Assembly: GCA_045600045.1 (NCBI GenBank)
Contig: JAZRXD010000044.1
Location: 11,573 to 75,572 of the forward strand
Direction: 5' to 3'
Length of the DNA stretch: 64,000 nt
DNA from: UBA1715 sp045600045
GTDB taxonomy: Bacteria > Bacteroidota > Bacteroidia > Bacteroidales > UBA1715
The notes below the pieces were generated by a model that saw only the letters and a program-made list of their open reading frames with translations, ran no database searches and was not told the origin of the DNA. The position numbers were made by a program, and so were the translations under genes. This document shows, piece by piece, positions 1 through 9,160 of the stretch. Positions within the stretch are counted from its first letter, which is position 1. The number at the start of each line of letters is the position of its first letter.

Positions 1-606
1 GTTGAGTCAATCATCAAAAATTATAATATGCACATGGTTCCCGAAGATGCGGAATTTAGAAAATCGTGCGAAATGCGTGATTTTGATGATTTAGTTGCCG
101 AATTGAAAACGTACAAAGTTTTGCATAATACAACAGATTTTGATTCTAAAAAACGTTTGATTCGTGCATTGGAAATTGCTCGCCACGAAGCGGAACATCC
201 TGCTGAATATCAGCAAAATACGTGCGTATATAAACCTCTTACTATTGGTGTGTCTGTTTCTCGTGACGTAAGACGCAATCGTATTGCACAACGATTTAAA
301 AAACGTTTGGAAGCTGGTATGACAGACGAAGTGGAGCAATTATTGAAACAAGGTGTTCCTGCCGAAACTTTGATTTATTATGGTTTAGAATATAAATTTT
401 TGACGTTATATGTAACAGGTCAAATATCCAAAGCTGAAATGGAGGAACAATTGCTAACAGCAATATGTCAGTTCGCAAAACGGCAGATGACTTGGTTTAG
501 AGGAATGGAACGACGTGGAATTGAAATAAAATGGATTGATGGTGAATTGCCAATGGAAGATAGGAAAGAAGCGGTTTTGGAGATTCTACGACAATATGGA
601 TTTTAA
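1..606 (+). CDS. miaA: tRNA dimethylallyltransferase, C-terminal part (5' end outside window)
   Basis: MiaA transfers a dimethylallyl group to N6 of A37 in tRNAs that read codons starting with U. The frame is open from base 1, so about the first third of the protein is missing. The first visible ATG (28) is internal. The C-terminal half is recognisable from the RFKKRLEAGM segment, the YYGLEYK segment and the KRQMTWFR motif near the end, which is the family signature for the region that contacts tRNA. The stop is followed 11 bases later by a sugar kinase on the same strand, so the two may be co-transcribed. Confidence 0.9.
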   Translation, partial: VESIIKNYNMHMVPEDAEFRKSCEMRDFDDLVAELKTYKVLHNTTDFDSKKRLIRALEIARHEAEHPAEYQQNTCVYKPLTIGVSVSRDVRRNRIAQRFKKRLEAGMTDEVEQLLKQGVPAETLIYYGLEYKFLTLYVTGQISKAEMEEQLLTAICQFAKRQMTWFRGMERRGIEIKWIDGELPMEDRKEAVLEILRQYGF

Positions 607-617
607 AATAGTTTGAT

Positions 618-1511
618 ATGATTTACACGATAGGAGAAACGGTAATCGATATTATTTTTAAGAATATGCAACCGCAAGCGGCAAAAGTTGGCGGTTCTGC
701 GTTGAATACATCGGTTAGTTTGGGACGATTGGGGAATGAAGTATCGTTTATTTCCGAAATAGGTAAGGATGAGTTGGGTGAGTGGTGTAAATCGTTTTTG
801 CATGAAAACGGAATTGATACAAGTCATTTAGTACAATATGTTGACAAAAAAACATCGTTGGCGTTGGCTTTCCTCAATGAAAAAAATGATGCGAATTATC
901 AATTCTACAAGGAATTTACGGAGAATATGCAAGTTGATGATTTTTCGTTTTCTTCTTCTGATATTGTGCTATTTTCCTCTTCGTTTGCATTGAATGCCCG
1001 CGTTCGTAATAGTGTGGTGAATTTGCTTAAAAAAGCTGAGACAGCAAGTGTTTTGGTTATGTACGATCCAAATATGAGAAAATCACTTGATCCAAAATCG
1101 CAGAAATATTTGTTTTTGACTGAAAATTTGCATTTTGCCGATATTGTCCACATGTCTGACGAAGATGCTTCGGCAATTTTTGGAACATCCAATGTGGAGT
1201 CGGTTTATGCTGAATTAAAAAAATATGGCGTGCAGGTTTTGGTGTTCACTCAAAATAAGTTTGATGTGATTGTGAAAACTCCGCAATTTTCCGCTTCGTA
1301 TCCTGTTCCTCAAATAAAACCTGTAAGTACGATTGGCGCTGGGGACACATTTAATGCTGGCGTGTTGCATTGTTTTGCGAAAGCCAGTGTCGATAAAAAT
1401 AATGTGGCGCAGTTGTCCGAAGATTTTTGGAATCAAACTATTCAGTTTGCCATTTCGTGTGCGGGAAAAGTTTGCCAGTCATTTGACAATTATTTGACAA
1501 TAGAAAGGTGA
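618..1511 (+). CDS. PfkB-family carbohydrate kinase (fructokinase-like)
   Basis: This is a 297-residue ribokinase/PfkB-fold sugar kinase, probably phosphorylating a hexose such as fructose with ATP in the cytoplasm. Visible features are the N-terminal GGSALNT glycine motif at about residues 25-31 and the C-terminal signature TIGAGDTFNAG at about 238-248. The Asp of GAGD is the expected catalytic base. Length fits the family. The exact sugar cannot be told from sequence alone; fructokinase is the best guess. It follows miaA with an 11-base gap and is closed by a strong bidirectional terminator. Confidence 0.85.
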   Translation: MIYTIGETVIDIIFKNMQPQAAKVGGSALNTSVSLGRLGNEVSFISEIGKDELGEWCKSFLHENGIDTSHLVQYVDKKTSLALAFLNEKNDANYQFYKEFTENMQVDDFSFSSSDIVLFSSSFALNARVRNSVVNLLKKAETASVLVMYDPNMRKSLDPKSQKYLFLTENLHFADIVHMSDEDASAIFGTSNVESVYAELKKYGVQVLVFTQNKFDVIVKTPQFSASYPVPQIKPVSTIGAGDTFNAGVLHCFAKASVDKNNVAQLSEDFWNQTIQFAISCAGKVCQSFDNYLTIER

Positions 1512-1534
1512 TAGTTGAAAATTGACAATAGAAA
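1494..1534. repeat. 13-bp direct repeat TTGACAATAGAAA, two copies
   Basis: Copies lie at 1494-1506 and 1522-1534, 28 bp apart. The first overlaps the end of the sugar kinase gene and the second runs into the terminator A-tract. A further TTGACAAT lies at 1483-1490. It looks like a local duplication; no function is evident. Confidence 0.6.
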
Positions 1535-1567
1535 AAAAAGCGAATCAATTATTTGATTCGCTTTTTT
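1532..1567. terminator. Bidirectional rho-independent terminator
   Basis: A-rich arm, GCGAATCAA, loop TTAT, TTGATTCGC, then a T run. The perfect stem is flanked by A8 and T6, so it can work in both directions. It lies between the convergent sugar kinase gene and the minus-strand secreted protein gene that ends at 1575. Confidence 0.85.
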
Positions 1568-1574
1568 ATAGCCC

Positions 1575-4175
1575 TTAATCACAAATCACGGTGTTTGTTT
1601 TGTTGCCAATTTTTACGAAATAAATGCCTTTGCAAGGGATTGCGTACGACGCAGTGTTAGTCGTTTGTTGTTGTTTGGCAATCAGTTTTCCTGTTACGTT
1701 GTAAATGGCAACGGATTCGTCGTTGTCTAAACCAGAAACGATAATCTCGTTGTTGCAAACATATACGGAAATCGTGTTGTCGGCAATTGTATCAACGGCA
1801 GTGTTTGTATTTATGAAAATGTTGTCGTTGCCTTTAATGTGTAAGCGTTGTACAACATTGTTGCGGACGATTATGCGAAGAACTGCATCGTCACGATTTT
1901 CTGCAGAGTAGAATTCTATGTCTTCTCCGGATTTTCTTATGATTAAATTGGTAAGTGGAGTTGTTTCGTCGTTTACGACAAGAGATTCAACACCATCAAC
2001 GATAGTAAGTAATGCGGTTTCTTCGCCACATTGATATTCGCTTGCTATCATGTCCCAAACCGAAAGTTTCGAGAATACAATTTTATTGCTTGCGGTATCG
2101 GTCAATGTTACATTTTTAATTGTGTCGTTTGGGATAGCGAATGAGAATGAATTACCGTCTTTGAAATCAAATTTGATAAGATTACTTGTTGTGTAGATTT
2201 TTTCAATATCGCTTATTGGAGTTTTGTGATTGATTTCGTCGTTGCCCATATAGATGTAATCGTCGTTGCTGAATTCAACATAGAAATCCTCCAGTTTCTC
2301 AATTTCCGATTCACCGTTTTTAGATTCAAAATAGTATGCGTTTTTGATTTTATCTAATACATTGCTGTAAGTGATAGGGTGGTAAACAATGTTTCCTTTC
2401 GATGTGAATTCTGTTAAAGAAACGGCAACATTGTTTTGGATTTGCACAACAAAGTATTTGTTGTTCCATATTTTGTTGCTGAATGTGTAATTGTCGCCGA
2501 TTTTTGATATTCGTGGATTGGTTTCGCTGAATGTGTAGTAACTATCAACGTTATTCATTCCATCCGTGTTTGCGAATTGGTTAACCCACATAAAACTTGG
2601 CGTGTCTTTGCCGGTTTCGAAATTAGTCATTGGGATTAGTGAGATAACTGTTCCGTCTTCTGTGATATAAGAACCTTTGATTATGTCCCAAATGTCCTCA
2701 ATGGTGATGTTTTCTACAATCGTTTTGGTGCAAATGTACAATTGATCCTCTGCTTCGTTTTTCACAGTAAGCTTTTCGGCTGTTCCGTCTTCTCCAAGGG
2801 TGAAAGTGAATGTCGTGTTTTCGTTGTATGTTAAGTATATTTTGTCGTTCTTTTGGTGGATGTCGGTAAGAGCATTCGTCTTGATTTTCGTATATTCAGT
2901 TTTGCCAAAATATCCTAAAACAATGGAATCTGTTCCGTAGAAATCGAAGAATAAATCTTTAGTAGGTTCGGTTTCTTTGTCACCTTGGTAATAGCTTAGG
3001 CAATACGTTCCTTCGATAAGATTAAGAAGCATATCGTAATTACAAGAAGGGGCTAGAATTTTTTCTTTTCTATCGTAGTGTTTTTGTCCGTTAAAGTCAA
3101 TAGCCACATAGTAGATGATTCTGCCGCTTTGTGTGCAAGTTGCGTTGGTTGTATCGGAAGTTATTTCAACAGCAAGAGTGTCGGCGTGGCTTTCATCGTC
3201 TGTACAAACCAATATAGCTGAACAAGATGAGAAATCATCAGCCCACAACCATTTGCTGAATTCAAAATTATGTGTATGGGTTGGAATTTCTGTCCATCCT
3301 TCAGGGAAAAAGGTAGTATAGTTTGTTGCTTCCTGTTCGTTGAGTGGCATGTAGTTGCCGGTTGCGGAAACTCCCGAAAGCCAGTTATTAAGATTTGAAC
3401 TTGTCCAACTGGTTAGTCCTATGCTTATTTTATTCAAATTTTTGCAATCTTTAAACATGTTTGTATAGCAGTTGGTGGTTGTTTGTGTTGCAGGAAGTTC
3501 AGGGGCTGTTGTTAAACTTGTACAGCCAGAGAACATGCCGTTATAACAAGCCGTTTCCAAAGTTGTTGCAGGAAGTTCAGGGGCTGTTGTTAAACTTGAA
3601 CAACCGGAGAACATGCTCTGATAACAATTTTCTGCTAAAGTTGTTGCAGGAAGTTTAGGGGCTGATGTTAAACTTGTACAACCGGAGAACATGCTCTGAT
3701 AACAATCTTTTGTCAATGTAGAGGCTGGCAATTGTAAATCGCTTGCCGAAGTAAGTCCGGGGCAATTATAAAATAAACGACCAAAACAAGAAGAATTGTC
3801 GTTCATCGTTCCTAATGTAATCATAGACATGACATTGCCGCTTGCCGAAACATCACCAGTTATTGAAAAATATAAACCATCTTCGCTAGATGTGGATCCA
3901 ATATTATTGATATTTGGGGTTGTGTTTCGAAAATAGATTTTTTCATTTGTGTTGAGGGTGAATGCGTCCGACGAGTTTTTATGTTCAATTGTGATTTCAT
4001 TCCAATTAGTTCCGTCGGTACTATATGTAAATGTGTAATCTTCTGATGACCAATTGTTTACTAACTTTATTGTTGAACCGTCGATGTTTGAAGTGAAACA
4101 AATTGGTTCGTTGCCTTGTGCCGAAAGTTCAATAGCGCATACGAGCGCAGCAAAGAATACAAATGCTTTTTTCAT
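1575..4175 (-). CDS. Secreted repeat protein with BspA-like repeats and T9SS C-terminal sorting domain
   Basis: This 866-residue protein starts with a signal peptide (residues 1-19, MKKAFVFFAALV... ending SAQ). Residues about 140-270 hold 26-residue repeats of the form CYQSMFSGCTSLT plus APxLPATTL, resembling BspA/DUF285 surface repeats. The middle (about 380-790) has several similar blocks containing WDMI or WDII motifs, an acidic strand and lipocalin-like spacing, with no recognised family. The last ~70 residues match a type A T9SS sorting domain (YNVTGKLIA, then GIYFVKIGN). It is therefore probably exported, moved across the outer membrane by the type IX system and anchored or released. 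The ligand is unknown. It is a single gene, divergent from lysS. Confidence 0.75.
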   Translation of the reverse strand: MKKAFVFFAALVCAIELSAQGNEPICFTSNIDGSTIKLVNNWSSEDYTFTYSTDGTNWNEITIEHKNSSDAFTLNTNEKIYFRNTTPNINNIGSTSSEDGLYFSITGDVSASGNVMSMITLGTMNDNSSCFGRLFYNCPGLTSASDLQLPASTLTKDCYQSMFSGCTSLTSAPKLPATTLAENCYQSMFSGCSSLTTAPELPATTLETACYNGMFSGCTSLTTAPELPATQTTTNCYTNMFKDCKNLNKISIGLTSWTSSNLNNWLSGVSATGNYMPLNEQEATNYTTFFPEGWTEIPTHTHNFEFSKWLWADDFSSCSAILVCTDDESHADTLAVEITSDTTNATCTQSGRIIYYVAIDFNGQKHYDRKEKILAPSCNYDMLLNLIEGTYCLSYYQGDKETEPTKDLFFDFYGTDSIVLGYFGKTEYTKIKTNALTDIHQKNDKIYLTYNENTTFTFTLGEDGTAEKLTVKNEAEDQLYICTKTIVENITIEDIWDIIKGSYITEDGTVISLIPMTNFETGKDTPSFMWVNQFANTDGMNNVDSYYTFSETNPRISKIGDNYTFSNKIWNNKYFVVQIQNNVAVSLTEFTSKGNIVYHPITYSNVLDKIKNAYYFESKNGESEIEKLEDFYVEFSNDDYIYMGNDEINHKTPISDIEKIYTTSNLIKFDFKDGNSFSFAIPNDTIKNVTLTDTASNKIVFSKLSVWDMIASEYQCGEETALLTIVDGVESLVVNDETTPLTNLIIRKSGEDIEFYSAENRDDAVLRIIVRNNVVQRLHIKGNDNIFINTNTAVDTIADNTISVYVCNNEIIVSGLDNDESVAIYNVTGKLIAKQQQTTNTASYAIPCKGIYFVKIGNKTNTVICD
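3440..3770 (-). repeat. In-gene 78-bp tandem repeats coding 26-residue units
   Basis: The segment GCAGGAAGTTCAGGGGCTG recurs (with one variant) at about 3490, 3568 and 3646, a period of 78 bp, which equals 26 codons. The reading frame is kept throughout. The near-identity of the units at DNA level suggests recent duplication or homogenisation inside the secreted protein gene. Confidence 0.8.
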
Positions 4176-4354
4176 AAAAATCTATTATCATTGATAAAAC
4201 AAAGGTGTAAAAAAAACAATAACAATGGGTTACGAAATCAAAAAAGTTATTAACAAAGAGATTGCTTTGGTTGTTGTTGGAAACAATCCGTTGGAATTTT
4301 CAGTTGTCAATTATCAAAAATCAAATTCTTTCTAAACTCTAATCACTATTTTCT

Positions 4355-4362
4355 TATCTTTG
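4355..4362 (+). promoter_or_regulatory. Putative -7 element (TATCTTTG) for lysS
   Basis: It matches the Bacteroidetes housekeeping -7 consensus TAnnTTTG and lies 20 bases before the lysS ATG. The -33 box is not clear. Confidence 0.55.
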
Positions 4363-4381
4363 CCGAAAATTTTTACGTAAA

Positions 4382-6103
4382 ATGCAACAATTGAGCGAAC
4401 AAGAACAAATCCGTAGAAATTGCCTACAAAAACTGCGCGATTTGGGTATCAATCCGTATCCGGAAGCAGAATATAAAGTTACTGCAAATTCACAAGAAAT
4501 TCTTTCTACATTCAAACCTGAATCAGGTATGTTCCAAGACGTTACATTGGCAGGCCGTTTAATGGCGCGCCGTGTAATGGGAAAGGCTTCGTTTGCCGAA
4601 CTGCAGGATTCTTTCGGAAGAATACAATTATATATCAGTCGCGACGAAATTTGTCCGGACGAAAACAAGGATTTATATAACGAAGTATTTAAAAAATTAC
4701 TTGATATTGGTGATTTTATCGGCGTTTCTGGATATGCTTTCGTAACGCAGATGGGAGAGATTTCTATCCACGTAAAAACACTTACGGTGTTAAGTAAATC
4801 GCTACGTCCATTACCAATTGTTAAGGAAAAAGATGGAGTTGTGTATGATGCGTTTTCCGATCCTGAGCAACGTTACCGTCAGCGTTATGTTGATTTGATT
4901 GTGAATCATGGTGTTAAGGATGTTTTTGTGAAACGTGCAAAAATCCTTGATACAATGCGCCAATTCTTCAATTCAAAAGGATATTTGGAAGTCGAAACTC
5001 CTATATTACAAGCAATTCCTGGTGGAGCAAGCGCGCGTCCATTTATTACTCACCACAATTCATTGGATATAGATTTGTATTGCCGTATTGCTACAGAATT
5101 GTATTTAAAACGATTGATTGTTGGTGGTTTTGAAGGTGTTTACGAAATCGGTAAGAATTTCCGTAACGAGGGTATGGATAAGTTCCACAATCCAGAATTT
5201 ACGTGTATGGAAATTTATGTTTCTTACAAAGATTACAATTGGATGATGTCGTTTACGGAACAATTGCTCGAAACTATTTGTATTGTCGTAAATGGAACTA
5301 CCGAATCGGTTTTCGACGGAAAGACCATCAGTTTCAAGGCTCCTTTCAAACGTATCACAATGCTTGATTCAATCAAGGAAAAAACTGGATATGATTTGGA
5401 CGGAAAATCGGAAGATGAAATCCGTGCAATTTGCCACGAATTAAAACTTGACCACGTTGATGAAACATTTGGAAAAGGTAAGATGATTGATGAAATTTTT
5501 GGTGAATTTTGTGAAGGAACATATATCCAACCAACATTCATTATTGATTATCCAATAGAAATGTCGCCATTGTGCAAGAAACACAGAAGTAATCCAAATT
5601 TGACCGAACGTTTCGAATTGATGGTGAATGGTAAGGAGTTGTGTAATGCGTATTCAGAATTGAACGACCCAATTGACCAATACGAACGCTTCAAAGAACA
5701 ACTTCGTTTGTCTGAAAAAGGTGATGACGAAGCAATGTTTATTGATCAGGATTTTGTTCGTGCTTTGGAATATGGAATGCCACCAACATCGGGAATGGGA
5801 ATGGGTATAGACCGTTTGTGTATGTTGATGACAGGTGCTTCAACAATACAAGATGTGTTGTTCTTCCCGCAGATGAAACCAGAAAAGAAAGTGGCAAAAG
5901 ACGATATTTCGGTGTATGTTGCTGCTGGAATTCCTCAGGAATGGGCAGAAGTCATTCAAGCATTAGGCTATATGAAACTTGCTGATGCTCAGAATGTTAA
6001 ATTTACCAAACTTCACGCGGAAATGTGTGGTTTCAATAAGAAAAACAAATTGAATTTAGTGAATCCAAAACCAGAAGATGTTAAATCTTGGTTGAATCAA
6101 TAA
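4382..6103 (+). CDS. lysS: Lysyl-tRNA synthetase (class II)
   Basis: LysS charges tRNA-Lys. The 573 residues show an N-terminal OB-fold anticodon-binding domain (about 1-160) followed by the class II core. Motif 1 is around GYLEVETPIL, motif 2 is RNEGMDKFHNPEF, and motif 3 is GMGMGIDRLC. About 70 residues beyond motif 3 form the C-terminal extension usual in Bacteroidetes LysS. The start MQQLSEQEQIRR agrees with the family N-terminus. A TATCTTTG promoter element precedes it, and gpsA follows after 4 bases. Confidence 0.97.
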   Translation: MQQLSEQEQIRRNCLQKLRDLGINPYPEAEYKVTANSQEILSTFKPESGMFQDVTLAGRLMARRVMGKASFAELQDSFGRIQLYISRDEICPDENKDLYNEVFKKLLDIGDFIGVSGYAFVTQMGEISIHVKTLTVLSKSLRPLPIVKEKDGVVYDAFSDPEQRYRQRYVDLIVNHGVKDVFVKRAKILDTMRQFFNSKGYLEVETPILQAIPGGASARPFITHHNSLDIDLYCRIATELYLKRLIVGGFEGVYEIGKNFRNEGMDKFHNPEFTCMEIYVSYKDYNWMMSFTEQLLETICIVVNGTTESVFDGKTISFKAPFKRITMLDSIKEKTGYDLDGKSEDEIRAICHELKLDHVDETFGKGKMIDEIFGEFCEGTYIQPTFIIDYPIEMSPLCKKHRSNPNLTERFELMVNGKELCNAYSELNDPIDQYERFKEQLRLSEKGDDEAMFIDQDFVRALEYGMPPTSGMGMGIDRLCMLMTGASTIQDVLFFPQMKPEKKVAKDDISVYVAAGIPQEWAEVIQALGYMKLADAQNVKFTKLHAEMCGFNKKNKLNLVNPKPEDVKSWLNQ

Positions 6104-6107
6104 TAGT

Positions 6108-7103
6108 ATGGAATCAGCAAAGAAAATAGCGTTATTAGGTAGTGGAAGCTGGGCTTCGGCAATTGTGAAGATTCTTCATATCAGTCAGAAGTCTGTTGCT
6201 TGGTATATACGCGAACCAGAAATTTTGGAAGGTGTTCAAAATCTAAAACACAATCCAATGTATGTTTCTGATATTGAGTTTAATACGAATAAATTGAAAT
6301 TGTATGGAGATATTAATGAGGCAGTAAAAAATGCTGATATCATTATTTTCTGTGTACCTTCAAAATTTATCGATTCACTTTGTGGTGGCATTACTGTGGA
6401 TTTGTCGAAAAAACAGTTGGTTACGGCTGTAAAAGGTATGGAACCCGAAAAGGTTATGCTGGTTTCGGAATATTTGCAGCAGCGTTTTAGAGTAAGTGCA
6501 GACCAAATGGCTGTTATTTCAGGTCCGTGTCATGCCGAAGAAGTTGCATTGGAACGTATGTCGTATTTGACAATAGGTTCTTCTAATCAAGAATTGGCAA
6601 AAGAAGTTGCCGATATTATGTCGGTTGATTTTATTCATACTTGCGTGTCGAAAGATATGGAAGGTATTGAATATTCGGCAGTTATGAAAAATGTGATGGC
6701 TTTGGCAACGGGTATTGCTCACGGACTTGGATATGGAGATAATTTTACTTCGGTGTTGATTACCAACGCAATTCAGGAAATGAAACGATTCTTGGATGTT
6801 GCAAAACCAATGAAACGCGATATCAATGATTCAGTATATTTGGGCGATTTGTTGGTGACTGCTTATTCACAATTCAGTCGCAATCGTTCGTTTGGAATGA
6901 TGATAGGCAAAGGTTATTCAGTAAAAGCTGCACAACTTGAAATGAATATGATTGCCGAAGGTTACAATGGTGTATATTGTATTGTTCATGCAAATGAAAA
7001 ATATGGCGTGGAAATGCCAATAACTCAAGCAGTTTACAGCATTTTATACGATCGTCATTCTGCTAAAAGAGAATTTAAAGCTTTGTCTGAAAAATTTAAA
7101 TAA
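6108..7103 (+). CDS. gpsA: NAD(P)-dependent glycerol-3-phosphate dehydrogenase
   Basis: GpsA reduces dihydroxyacetone phosphate to sn-glycerol 3-phosphate for phospholipid synthesis. Visible features are the N-terminal nucleotide-binding loop LLGSGSWASA (residues about 9-18), the AVKGMEP segment, the GPCHAEEV segment and the catalytic lysine region YSAVMKNVMALATG. The length of 331 residues is normal. It sits between lysS and asnA with 4- and 5-base gaps. The lysS-gpsA pairing is common in Bacteroidales. Confidence 0.95.
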   Translation: MESAKKIALLGSGSWASAIVKILHISQKSVAWYIREPEILEGVQNLKHNPMYVSDIEFNTNKLKLYGDINEAVKNADIIIFCVPSKFIDSLCGGITVDLSKKQLVTAVKGMEPEKVMLVSEYLQQRFRVSADQMAVISGPCHAEEVALERMSYLTIGSSNQELAKEVADIMSVDFIHTCVSKDMEGIEYSAVMKNVMALATGIAHGLGYGDNFTSVLITNAIQEMKRFLDVAKPMKRDINDSVYLGDLLVTAYSQFSRNRSFGMMIGKGYSVKAAQLEMNMIAEGYNGVYCIVHANEKYGVEMPITQAVYSILYDRHSAKREFKALSEKFK

Positions 7104-7108
7104 ATCGT

Positions 7109-8122
7109 ATGGCTTCGACCATTTTTATTCCCCAAAACTATTCTTCCTTATTGGATGCACAACAAACCGAGCATGCAATAAAGTTGATAAAAGATACATT
7201 CGAACACAATTTGTCTGTAGGATTGTGTTTGCGTCGCGTAACCGCACCTTTGTTTGTGCTTAAAGGAACTGGTATAAATGATGATTTGAACGGAACTGAA
7301 CGTAAAGTTACATTTCCTGTGAAAGCGTTGAACGACCAGCAGGCGGAAGTTGTCAATTCGTTGGCGAAATGGAAGAGAATGGCGTTGGCTAAATATGAAA
7401 TAAATCCAGGTTATGGTATTTTAACCGATATGAACGCAATTCGTCCTGATGAAGATTTGGACAATATCCATTCTTTGTATGTTGACCAATGGGACTGGGA
7501 ACGCACGATTTCGGTTGAAGATAGAAATATGTCGTTTCTTCGCTTGATAGTGAAGAGAATCTACGATGTGTTGAAACATACTGAATATGTTGTTTCGGAA
7601 GATTTTCCTCAAATAAAACCGATTTTACCAGAAAAAATCACATTTGTTACGACAGAAGAGTTGTTGCAGAAATATCCGGATCTGACACCGAAACAACGAG
7701 AAAATGCAGTCACAAAAGAATTTGGCGCTGTCTTTTTAATTGGTATCGGCGATGAATTGTCTAATGGCGAAAAACACGATGGTCGTGCTCCTGATTATGA
7801 TGATTGGAGTTTGAATGGCGATATTTTGTTATGGAATCCGGTTTTGGAAAGCTCGTTCGAAATTTCATCAATGGGTATCCGTGTTGACGCAAAGGCAATG
7901 GAATATCAGTTGAAAAAAGCAAATGCTGAAGATAGAAAGAATTTGTTGTTCCATAAAAAATTGTTGAACAACGAGTTACCTCTTTCAATCGGTGGTGGAA
8001 TAGGACAAAGTCGTTTATGTATGTTTTTCTTGCGAAAAGCCCATATCGGAGAAGTTCAAAGCTCTTTGTGGGGCGACGAAATTATAGAAACGTGTAGAAA
8101 GAATAATATTCATTTAATCTAA
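7109..8122 (+). CDS. asnA: Aspartate-ammonia ligase (asparagine synthetase A)
   Basis: AsnA makes asparagine from aspartate, ammonia and ATP through a class II synthetase-like fold. The 337-residue length fits the family. Characteristic segments are GYGILTDMNAIR, DQWDWE, RAPDYDDW and the C-terminal GGGIGQSRLCM motif 3-like ATP site. It is the last gene of the lysS-gpsA-asnA unit and is followed 24 bases later by a hairpin terminator. Confidence 0.96.
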   Translation: MASTIFIPQNYSSLLDAQQTEHAIKLIKDTFEHNLSVGLCLRRVTAPLFVLKGTGINDDLNGTERKVTFPVKALNDQQAEVVNSLAKWKRMALAKYEINPGYGILTDMNAIRPDEDLDNIHSLYVDQWDWERTISVEDRNMSFLRLIVKRIYDVLKHTEYVVSEDFPQIKPILPEKITFVTTEELLQKYPDLTPKQRENAVTKEFGAVFLIGIGDELSNGEKHDGRAPDYDDWSLNGDILLWNPVLESSFEISSMGIRVDAKAMEYQLKKANAEDRKNLLFHKKLLNNELPLSIGGGIGQSRLCMFFLRKAHIGEVQSSLWGDEIIETCRKNNIHLI

Positions 8123-8146
8123 AATAGATTCATATGTTTGATTTTG

Positions 8147-8180
8147 AAATCCGTTACAAATGTGACGGATTTCTTTTTCT
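8147..8180 (+). terminator. Rho-independent terminator after asnA
   Basis: Arms AAATCCGTTAC and GTGACGGATTT pair over 11 positions with one G-T wobble around an AAAT loop. CTTTTTCTT follows. The hairpin ends two bases before ATG 8182, so the longer reading of the next gene from 8134 would translate through it. Confidence 0.75.
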
Positions 8181-8181
8181 T

Positions 8182-9105
8182 ATGGCGGAAGTTAAAGAAA
8201 CATATCGCGAAAAACAGATTTACAAAGTGACCATAATTGGATTTTTAGTCAATTTGTTTTTGTCTGTCGGAAAGTTGATTGCTGGCTTGCTCGGGAATAG
8301 TGGCGCTATGATTGCCGATGCGGTTCATTCCATTTCTGATTTCGTTACCGATGTGATTGTTCTTGTTTTTGTGAAAATTTCGGCAAAACCCAAAGATGAA
8401 TGTCACGATTACGGTCATGGGAAATATGAAACGTTGGCAACTGTTTTAATTGGAGTTTTGTTGTTTTGCGTTGCTATTGGAATATTTTGGAATAGCATAG
8501 AAAAAATCATATTGGTTATTCGTGGCGAACAAATTTCTCAACCAACGGTAATAGCGTTGCTTGCGGCTGCCATTTCAATTGTTATAAAAGAAATTCTATA
8601 TCAATATACTCGTGTCGTTGGAGAAAAAGTTTCGTCTTCGGTTGTGGTTGCAAATGCGTGGCATCATCGTTCGGATGCGTTTTCGTCAATTGGTACATTG
8701 ATAGGTATAGCGGGAGCTTTTTTCTTGGGAGAGCGCTGGGTGATTTTAGATCCAATAGCAGCAGTGATTGTTTCAATTATGATTGGAAAAGTAGCTTATG
8801 ATTTGATTTTACCAGGAATACAAGAACTATTGGAGCGTTCATTGTCAAAAGATGTTGAAAATGAGATAGTTGCTATTGTCTGTAAAGATCCGTTGGTAAC
8901 TAATCCACATAATTTGAAAACACGAAAAATTGGAGCAAATATAGCAATAGAAATACATGTGCGAATGCCAGACGACACGACTATTGATGTTGCTCATCGC
9001 AAGACAGATTTAATTGAGCGGGATTTACGAGAGAAGTATGGCGAAAACACACAAATAAGTATTCACATAGAACCTTTATCACAACAAAAAATAAAGTCTT
9101 TTTGA
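8182..9105 (+). CDS. Cation diffusion facilitator family transporter
   Basis: This CDF family protein exports divalent metal ions (Zn, Co, Cd, Fe or Mn) across the inner membrane in exchange for protons. About 307 residues. The N-terminal half holds the transmembrane segments. Expected metal sites are DAVHSISDF in the second helix and HHRSDAFSS in the fifth. The CHDYGHGKYE loop follows the third helix, and the C-terminal ~90 residues form the cytoplasmic dimerisation domain. The frame stays open up to ATG 8134, but that stretch encodes the asnA terminator hairpin, so ATG 8182 (MAEVKETYREK) is preferred. Metal specificity cannot be assigned. Confidence 0.9.
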   Translation: MAEVKETYREKQIYKVTIIGFLVNLFLSVGKLIAGLLGNSGAMIADAVHSISDFVTDVIVLVFVKISAKPKDECHDYGHGKYETLATVLIGVLLFCVAIGIFWNSIEKIILVIRGEQISQPTVIALLAAAISIVIKEILYQYTRVVGEKVSSSVVVANAWHHRSDAFSSIGTLIGIAGAFFLGERWVILDPIAAVIVSIMIGKVAYDLILPGIQELLERSLSKDVENEIVAIVCKDPLVTNPHNLKTRKIGANIAIEIHVRMPDDTTIDVAHRKTDLIERDLREKYGENTQISIHIEPLSQQKIKSF

Positions 9106-9160
9106 TAAGTCGGTAATTGCATAATATTTAGTACCTTCGCCCACAAATAAAAATATAACA

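Noticed and set aside
3440..3770. Possible CRISPR array from the 78-bp repeats
   Set aside because: The period is a whole number of codons and the units lie in a coding frame; there are no unique spacers.
4176..4381. Small gene or RNA in the lysS/secreted-protein gap
   Set aside because: No start, coding bias or stable structure seen; it fits a divergent promoter region.
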